Shown here: positions 25,123 to 29,387 of the stretch, piece by piece
How the letters are laid out: the number at the start of each line of letters is the position of its first letter
Numbering within the stretch: the stretch's first letter is position 1
Source of the DNA: a virus
Strand: one strand, 5' to 3'
DNA length: 29,387 bases
IMG/VR virus record: IMGVR_UViG_3300006921_000089
Coordinates: 1 to 29,387 of that record
The notes under the pieces: generated by a model
Databases searched by the model: none
What the model saw: only the letters and a program-made list of their open reading frames with translations
What the model was told of the DNA's origin: nothing
Program-made: the position numbers and the translations under genes

Positions 25123-25434
25123 TTAAACTCCCTCGCTATTTGTTATTTTTATTAACTCATCTACATCGTAATTTGATCCATTGATCCAATACTCATGTAA
25201 CTCTTCCCCAATTATGGAAGTTACCGCTTTAGATATTGGATTGCATACACTTGAAACAATTCTAGGATTTAATTCGTTGACCATCTCCATTGTTTCATAA
25301 TTGCCTTTATACTTAGCACTTGATCCATCATCCTCAGCATATGAGGAATGAACATCTGCGATATTTGCAAAGTTATAAGCATCAGCTAAAAGCCTTAGTA
25401 ACTTGATCTCGTCTTGATTTAATTTCTTGTACAT
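25123..25434 (-). CDS. Hypothetical acidic protein, first gene after the structured leader (103 aa)
   Basis: An acidic helical protein: MYKKLNQDEIKLLRLLADAY, then YAEDDGSSAKYKGNYETM, and helices SSVCNPISKAVTSIIGEEL. No family is recognised. AGGAG lies eight bases before the ATG, and the 3' strand of the proposed leader helix ends about 36 bases upstream of the start. Control by the leader RNA is therefore possible. Confidence 0.6.
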   Translation of the reverse strand: MYKKLNQDEIKLLRLLADAYNFANIADVHSSYAEDDGSSAKYKGNYETMEMVNELNPRIVSSVCNPISKAVTSIIGEELHEYWINGSNYDVDELIKITNSEGV

Positions 25435-25469
25435 TATTGTACTCCTGAGTTGTTGATTGATTTGTTAGT

Positions 25470-25657
25470 GTCAGCCACTATTGAGAAACCCGTTTAATTT
25501 TAAACTTCTTATGTTCAGTCCATATCGCTCAGATCATCTCTGTGAATTGTGGGGGGCGGTTCACTCTTGCCGATCTTTAATTCTGCCTAGTTTCCCATGT
25601 AGGTCAGATCGGGATGTTTGTGGTTCGCATCAAACGGGTTGCCAAATAGGGGCTGAC
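25470..25657 (-). ncRNA. Candidate structured RNA or 5' leader closed by an interrupted 21-bp helix
   Basis: On the minus strand, GTCAGCC (25657-25651), CTATT (25649-25645) and AACCCGTTT (25640-25632) pair in nested order with AAACGGGTT (25495-25487), AATAG (25482-25478) and GGCTGAC (25476-25470). One mismatch and one 4x4 internal loop interrupt the helix. Inside, CCGATCT/AGATCGG (7 bp) and GTGAA/TTCAC can form branches. A TTGCAT-17-TATATA promoter starts transcription about eight bases before the helix, and the gene at 25434 begins soon after it. This could be a cis-regulatory leader or an independent small RNA. I do not recognise a known family. Confidence 0.5.
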
Positions 25658-25671
25658 TTGGTCGCACTATT

Positions 25672-25700
25672 TATATAGCAATTGGCTAATGTATATGCAA
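25672..25700 (-). promoter_or_regulatory. Sigma70-type promoter of the MoxR-VWA operon and leader RNA
   Basis: On the minus strand TTGCAT (25700-25695), a 17-base spacer, then TATATA (25677-25672). A run AATAGTGCG follows, similar to AAAAGTGCG behind the 14852-14824 promoter. Transcription would start near 25665. Confidence 0.6.
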
Positions 25701-25787
25701 GCCCAAATATATAAATAAATGTAAATAATTGTAAATGTTCCTTGTAACTGTTGCTGACGTTCAAATCTTTTTTTTCTAAACTTCTGT

Positions 25788-25807
25788 AAAAGTTAAATTA
25801 AACTTTT
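25788..25807. repeat. Junction palindrome copy 7
   Basis: AAAAGTTAAATTAAACTTTT (one mismatched base pair in an otherwise full palindrome) lies next to the terminator of the zinc-ribbon gene and shares its TTTT. A TTCTG half copy lies at 25782. No gene ends inside this copy. Confidence 0.65.
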
Positions 25808-25833
25808 GGGGGCAATAAAAACTGCCCCCAAAA
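25804..25833 (-). terminator. Intrinsic terminator after the zinc-ribbon gene
   Basis: TTTTGGGGGCA (25804-25814) pairs perfectly with TGCCCCCAAAA (25823-25833), 11 bp, around an 8-base loop. It ends the minus-strand zinc-ribbon gene (stop at 25838). The U-tract on the minus strand is short (TTTT within AAAAGTTTAA), and termination could work in both directions. Confidence 0.75.
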
Positions 25834-25837
25834 TATT

Positions 25838-26077
25838 TTATTCTAGATGCAGTTCGATATCGTCATGATCAAAAGGCTCTTCACACTCAGGACAAAACTC
25901 AGTATCATGTAATATAGAACTTGGGAATGTTGCCCCGCATCCATAATAAGGGCATCTGATATCACTTGGCTTTATGTCGTTTTCGATCTCCTGATCTAAT
26001 AGGATTTCGTGTATTTCTTGCTCTAGTTCTTTTATTTTGTTTTCGTATGTTATTTTTACTGTAAGTTTTTTTCTCAT
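25838..26077 (-). CDS. Zinc-ribbon protein (79 aa)
   Basis: A basic start and a charged helix (residues 11-37) lead into a C4 ribbon: C42-x4-C47 (RCPYYGCG) and C62-x2-C65 (FCPEC). The end is acidic (DHDDIELHLE). Four cysteines with this spacing would hold one zinc ion. It may bind nucleic acid, for example as a phage transcription factor. The first gene of the minus side facing the terminase operon, it ends at a strong terminator and has only a weak ribosome site (GAAAGCGAGACA). Confidence 0.7.
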   Translation of the reverse strand: MRKKLTVKITYENKIKELEQEIHEILLDQEIENDIKPSDIRCPYYGCGATFPSSILHDTEFCPECEEPFDHDDIELHLE

Positions 26078-26115
26078 TGTCTCGCTTTCTTTTGTTGTTG
26101 TACTAACTATTACGA

Positions 26116-26142
26116 ATGAGTTTAGAAAATTTCCGAACTCAT
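26116..26142. repeat. Inverted repeat between divergent operons
   Basis: ATGAGTT (26116-26122) and AACTCAT (26136-26142) are perfectly inverted around 13 bases. They lie in the 330-base gap between the zinc-ribbon gene and the small terminase gene. The spacing fits a dimeric repressor site better than a hairpin. Confidence 0.45.
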
Positions 26143-26290
26143 AATTAATAAGATTGAGAGACTGTTTTTCTTGTAAATAAATTGAATTATTTTAATCTTT
26201 TTTTAATGATGCTCTGTAACGTAAGCCCCAAGCCAAAAACTGCGAAACAAACTTTTATGATATATCGTAGCCTATAACACCTTTTATCTC

Positions 26291-26310
26291 TGTATGGGCT
26301 TGTATGGGCT
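26291..26310 (+). repeat. Tandem repeat TGTATGGGCT
   Basis: Two exact copies of TGTATGGGCT stand side by side, 32 bases before the candidate promoter of the terminase operon. A regulatory site is possible, or chance. No gene is seen in 26078-26407. Confidence 0.5.
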
Positions 26311-26341
26311 ATTAATAGATGTTTCACGAAATGAGAAAATA

Positions 26342-26370
26342 TTTACAGTAAGTGAATGAGGTGCTAACTT
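26342..26370 (+). promoter_or_regulatory. Candidate promoter of the terminase operon
   Basis: TTTACA (26342-26347), a 17-base spacer and TAACTT (26365-26370), followed by CTGAGTGGC. The -10 box is weak, but spacing and the GTG-containing start region resemble the other promoters in this window. The transcript would begin 30 bases before the small terminase ATG. Confidence 0.4.
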
Positions 26371-26407
26371 CTGAGTGGCTTATTTTTTAATAATAGGAAG
26401 TAAAATT

Positions 26408-26923
26408 ATGGCGGACAAAAAAGACGATAAAAAACCAAAGTTGAAAATAGTTGGAGGCACTCAAAAAGAGTTCAAATCAACAAGACAAAAAGAACAACCA
26501 ATAACTGCAAAACAGTCAGAGTTTGCGAGGCTTGTAGCTGAAGAGGGAAAGACTGCAAGCGATGCTTATAGAGCGGTCTATAATGTAAGCCCTAACACAT
26601 TAGATAAAACTATTTGGAGTATGGCATCCGCTTTAATGGCTAACCATAAGGTATCCAAGAGGATTAAAGATATTCAAAAGAGATTAGAGGAAGATAAGTT
26701 GACGAGAGCGGTCAGGCGTGAAGAGTATGTATTGAAAAGGTTAACTGAAGAGGCTGATCAGGCTGACAATGCATCGAGTAGAATAAGAGCGTTAGAGTTG
26801 TTAGGTAAAACTGTTTCAATGTTTAGTGATAAGGTTGAGATGGAAACAAAACAAGCTGATCGCAGTACTGAAGAAATAGAACAAGATTTAAAAGATAAGT
26901 TACAAAAGTTGCTAGGTGATTAG
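26408..26923 (+). CDS. terS: Terminase small subunit (TerS-like, 171 aa)
   Basis: I chose the ATG at 26408 (MADKKDDKKP) because AGGAAG lies eight bases upstream. A 5' extension to 26375 has no site. After a basic disordered start comes the DNA-binding helix-turn-helix segment ITAKQSEFARLVAEEGKTAS, then DAYRAVYNV, as in the Terminase_2 type. A long helical region with two heptad-like stretches (residues about 85-135) forms the oligomerisation part, and the end is acidic with EEIEQDLKDKLQKLLGD. TerS recognises the packaging site and loads TerL. TerL follows after one small gene and a 340-base gap, which is unusual for adjacent subunits. Confidence 0.75.
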   Translation: MADKKDDKKPKLKIVGGTQKEFKSTRQKEQPITAKQSEFARLVAEEGKTASDAYRAVYNVSPNTLDKTIWSMASALMANHKVSKRIKDIQKRLEEDKLTRAVRREEYVLKRLTEEADQADNASSRIRALELLGKTVSMFSDKVEMETKQADRSTEEIEQDLKDKLQKLLGD

Positions 26924-27174
26924 CCTAGAAGTTTGTATAATTTCGCCTCCCCTAAAAGTTAATTTCGACTTCTAGCTACCCCACCTACCCCGTATACCCC
27001 CGTATGTTGGTCGCCCCCTACGCACGCGCGTAGTTTATGTTGCACACTAAAATTATAAATTCTGTCAAGAGGGGGTCACCCCTAATATTTTTCTAGAATC
27101 TAATGCCCCCACATGCCCATATATGTAAAAACCAATAAAAAAAAGTAAAAAAAAATTGATTTAGGGGGTTCCCT
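26924..27174. other. Gap between TerS and the TerL operon: palindrome copy 8, C-rich tract and hairpins
   Basis: The gap 26924-27263 has no gene. CTAGAAGT (26925-26932) and ACTTCTAG (26968-26975) bracket the inverted junction palindrome 26952-26975. A C-rich tract of repeated ACCCC units covers 26977-27005. A 6-bp hairpin CTACGC/GCGTAG lies at 27018-27033, and AGGGG/CCCCT with a trailing AATATTTTT at 27070-27092 looks like a small intrinsic terminator. Its position between the subunits makes it a candidate place for the packaging start, but no known pac or cos signature is visible. Confidence 0.45.
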
Positions 27175-27250
27175 ACTAGTTATTACTAGTATATATGTTT
27201 ATTTATACTAGTATAACAATACTAGTTATAACTAGTATTATATAACTAGT
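27175..27250. repeat. ACTAGT array 2 (six sites) before the TerL operon
   Basis: ACTAGT occurs at 27175, 27185, 27207, 27221, 27231 and 27245, six times in 76 bases. ACTAGTTATAACTAGT (27221-27236) is the same perfect 16-bp palindrome as in array 1, within a shared 19-mer ATACTAGTTATAACTAGTA. Both arrays also start with TTCCC then TACTAGTTAT. The array ends 13 bases before the probable start of the next gene. Confidence 0.85.
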
Positions 27251-27263
27251 TGGGATTTTTCGA

Positions 27264-27506
27264 TTGACAGACAACGTTATAAATCTAGACGACTTTAGAA
27301 AACAAAATATTTTCTCAGAAGAGGTTGAGGGAGATTACCCTGAGCTAGAAGAGCCTGTTGTTATTGGATGGGTTACTGATGACAATGGTGACAGGTCTTT
27401 GCACATTGTTTCTGCTGTAGACACAAAAGAATGTTTATGGATGATTGATCTTGCTCAGAGGATTGTTGATAACAAGCCTAGTGAATGCATAAACGAAAAT
27501 GAATGA
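27264..27506 (+). CDS. Hypothetical protein before TerL, TTG start (80 aa)
   Basis: A small acidic protein beginning (M)TDNVINLDDFRKQNIFSEEV, with a strand-rich middle (PVVIGWVTDDNGDRSLHIV) and helical end (ECLWMIDLAQRIVDNKPS). The only plausible start is a TTG at 27264, with no clear Shine-Dalgarno and array 2 directly upstream, so expression may be low or controlled by the array. Its stop overlaps the TerL start by eight bases, which implies coupled translation. NVINLDDFR-type starts occur in several phage proteins. Function unknown. Confidence 0.65.
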   Translation: MTDNVINLDDFRKQNIFSEEVEGDYPELEEPVVIGWVTDDNGDRSLHIVSAVDTKECLWMIDLAQRIVDNKPSECINENE

Positions 27507-29019
27507 TCTATCTAAAATAATAAAATCGGCATCTAAGAAGTTAGACCAGTTTTCTCCAGAGAAACAAAAAGAGATTTTAGCTTTAGTTGAAGAGCTTAGT
27601 GAAATTCAGGAAAAGGAACAGGCACGAAAAGAGTTTCTGCCTTTTGTTAATTTGATGTGGCCTTCATTTATTCATGGGAGGCACCATGAGATTATGGCAG
27701 AGGCATTTGAGAGGGTAGCCCGGGGTGAATTAAAAAGATTGATAATAAATATGCCACCCCGTCACACCAAGTCAGAGTTTGCCAGTTATTTATTTCCTGC
27801 ATGGTTCTTGGGAATGTATCCAGATAAGAAAGTTATCCAGACAGCACACACTGCAGAGCTGTCAGTTGGCTTTGGCCGTAAGGTTCGTAACTTAATACAG
27901 AACGAAGACTTCCAAAATGTATTTCCCGGCATAGAATTATCCACAGATAGTAAAGCCGCAGGTAGATGGAACACAAATAAGCGTGGTGATTACTTCGCGA
28001 TAGGTGTTGGAGGTGCCGTTACAGGTAAAGGTGCTGATATTCTTATCATTGATGACCCACATTCAGAGCAAGAAGCCACAATGGGTGAGTATAATCCTGA
28101 AGTTTATAACAAAGTTTACGAATGGTACACCTCTGGGCCCCGTCAAAGACTTCAACCGGGTGGTGCAATCATACTTGTGATGACAAGATGGTCAAAAAGA
28201 GACCTAACAGGGCAAATAATTAACAAATCTACCGAAAGAGAAGGCTCAAATGAGTGGGAAGTCATACAATTACCTGCAATTATGCCTTCAGGCAAGCCAT
28301 TATGGCCTGAATTTTGGAGCGGTGCAGAATTAGACGCACTAAAAGCTGAATTACCTGTATCAAAGTGGAATGCACAGTACCAACAGGACCCTACATCGGA
28401 AGAAGGTGCTTTAATCAAGCGTGAATGGTGGCAGGAGTGGGATAAAAAAGATTTACCCCCATGTGACTCCATAATCCAATCATGGGACACAGCCTTCTTA
28501 AAAACGCAAAGAGCGGATTATAGTGCTTGCACAACGTGGGGCATCTTTCACCACCCTGATGATGACGGAAATGAGATACCTAACCTAATATTGATAGATT
28601 CTTACAAAGAAAAGCTTGAATTTCCTGAATTAAAGCGTGCAGCTTATGATAAATACTGGGAATTTGAGCCAGATCAGATGATTGTTGAGGCAAAAGCAGC
28701 AGGCTCACCCTTGATTTTTGAGCTTCGTGCTATGGGAATACCAGTTACAGAGTTTACACCAAGCCGTGGACAGGATAAGATAGCTAGGGTAAACGGTGTT
28801 ACTGATCTGTTTGCAAGTGGCGTAGTTTGGTATCCACCTACAAGATGGGCGGAAGAAGTTATTGAAGAATGTGCAGCGTTTCCAGCAGGAGACCATGATG
28901 ACTTGGTTGACTCAACCACACAAGCGCTGTTAAGATTCAGGCAAGGTGGCTGGATAAGAACAACTATGGATGACTGGGATGATGAGCCGAAATATAGAAG
29001 ACCAGTTGAATATTACTAG
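27499..29019 (+). CDS. terL: Terminase large subunit (TerL, 506 aa)
   Basis: The packaging motor has an ATPase domain with the phage-type Walker A PPRHTKSE (86-93) and Walker B ILIIDD (181-186). The nuclease domain has Asp330 (SWDTAFLK), Glu/Lys in VEAKAAGSPL, and the C-terminal GDHDDLVDST (D467, D468, D471). These fit RNase H-type terminase nucleases. The motor pulls DNA into the prohead through the portal, and the nuclease cuts concatemers. Length fits the family. It starts at ATG 27499, coupled to the small gene before it, with no own ribosome site. The portal gene follows after a short AGAGGAA gap. Confidence 0.92.
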   Translation: MNDLSKIIKSASKKLDQFSPEKQKEILALVEELSEIQEKEQARKEFLPFVNLMWPSFIHGRHHEIMAEAFERVARGELKRLIINMPPRHTKSEFASYLFPAWFLGMYPDKKVIQTAHTAELSVGFGRKVRNLIQNEDFQNVFPGIELSTDSKAAGRWNTNKRGDYFAIGVGGAVTGKGADILIIDDPHSEQEATMGEYNPEVYNKVYEWYTSGPRQRLQPGGAIILVMTRWSKRDLTGQIINKSTEREGSNEWEVIQLPAIMPSGKPLWPEFWSGAELDALKAELPVSKWNAQYQQDPTSEEGALIKREWWQEWDKKDLPPCDSIIQSWDTAFLKTQRADYSACTTWGIFHHPDDDGNEIPNLILIDSYKEKLEFPELKRAAYDKYWEFEPDQMIVEAKAAGSPLIFELRAMGIPVTEFTPSRGQDKIARVNGVTDLFASGVVWYPPTRWAEEVIEECAAFPAGDHDDLVDSTTQALLRFRQGGWIRTTMDDWDDEPKYRRPVEYY

Positions 29020-29030
29020 AGGAAATTAGA

Positions 29031-29387
29031 ATGGCTATTGAAAAACCTATGATTCCATTTACTGCTGACGATGATGTTATTGATGAAGATATAAATGTAG
29101 AAATAGTAAATCCTGAAGAGGTTACAGCCAAAAACCCTGATGCTGTTTCAGTGGAAACAGAAGATGGAGGAATGATAATAGATTTTACTGGAGAGCAGGT
29201 AGATGAAATTACAGGAGGTGATTTTGACAGGAACCTTGCAGAAGAAATAGATGAAAGTGATTTGCAGTCTATGGCTAGTGAGTTACTTGGTAATTTTCAA
29301 ACAGACCAACAATCAAGAAGTGAATGGGCAAAGAGTTACGTTAAGGGTTTAGATTTACTTGGATTGAAGATAGAAGAAAGACAGCAA
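29031..29387 (+). CDS. Portal protein, N-terminal part (partial, runs off the window)
   Basis: The open frame from ATG 29031 (site AGAGGAA eight bases before) runs to the edge, 119 codons. It begins with a strongly acidic, probably disordered part (MAIEKPMIPFTADDDVIDED), then SRSEWAKSYVKGLDLLGLKI. A W-x-x-x-Y-x-x-G-LxLLGL pattern after an acidic N-terminus and directly behind TerL is typical of portal proteins in T7-like marine phages. Assignment rests on the pattern and the gene order. The rest of the gene is outside the window. Confidence 0.7.
   Translation, partial: MAIEKPMIPFTADDDVIDEDINVEIVNPEEVTAKNPDAVSVETEDGGMIIDFTGEQVDEITGGDFDRNLAEEIDESDLQSMASELLGNFQTDQQSRSEWAKSYVKGLDLLGLKIEERQQ

Noticed and set aside
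25481-25678. 65-codon plus-strand frame across the proposed RNA
   Set aside because: No ribosome site, composition unlike neighbours (many Cys, Ser, His), and it lies inside the paired structure on the other strand.
25788-25807. Junction palindromes as ordinary intrinsic terminators
   Set aside because: Stems are almost all A-T with one or two G-C pairs, and several copies lie between genes that must be co-transcribed, so termination is not the best reading for the family.
1-29387. CRISPR array, insertion sequence or integrase
   Set aside because: No regularly spaced direct repeats with spacers, no transposase or recombinase motifs, and no terminal inverted repeats were seen.

Overview
The window is a stretch of a tailed, T7-like (short-tailed) phage genome. 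It is AT-rich and densely packed, and no host gene is visible. Terminase, portal start, ejection proteins, primase-helicase, recombination genes and a SleB-type lysin identify it. The style of several proteins matches uncultured marine phages. An AT-rich marine bacterial host is my inference, since nothing here names the host. There is no RNA polymerase, DNA polymerase, integrase, tRNA or CRISPR array in the window. Both ends cut through the virion gene block (3' end of one virion-type gene at the left, portal at the right), so capsid and tail genes lie outside.

Layout. (1) 1-11049, plus strand: end of a virion-type protein, a 492-residue virion-associated protein, and a 3131-residue polyvalent protein with an HExxH peptidase, a possible winged helix and an LPD38-like region, probably ejected with the DNA. 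(2) 11282-14799, minus strand: a compact DNA-metabolism operon read from a TTGACA-17-TATCTA promoter: RecB/Cas4-like nuclease, a basic protein, a putative annealing protein, an SSB-like protein, an AlpA-like helix-turn-helix protein, an ExK nuclease-like protein and DUF3310. (3) 14846-17932, plus strand: RusA resolvase, a small conserved protein and primase-helicase, closed by a strong terminator at 18001. (4) 18038-26077, minus strand: about 18 mostly small genes, including SleB hydrolase, small membrane proteins, a MoxR-type AAA+ ATPase with a VWA/HExxH partner, and a zinc-ribbon protein. A promoter at 25700-25672 drives a roughly 190-nt leader that closes on itself through a 21-bp interrupted helix and may be a structured RNA. 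(5) 26408-29387, plus strand: small terminase, a small protein, large terminase and portal.

Several small genes below about 60 codons were found by reading the minus strand: 18038-18178, 20045-20218, 20215-20385, 20385-20510 and 24965-25120.

Two families of cis elements stand out. A near-palindrome, consensus TAGAAGTTWAAWTTAACTTTT, sits at eight gene junctions, often supplying the stop codon of the upstream gene and running into the next ribosome binding site. Separately, two arrays each carry six ACTAGT sites in about 80 bp with a shared 16-bp perfect palindrome. One lies before the primase-helicase and one before the TerL operon. They look like operators or replication origins and are the best candidates here for an undescribed regulatory system.
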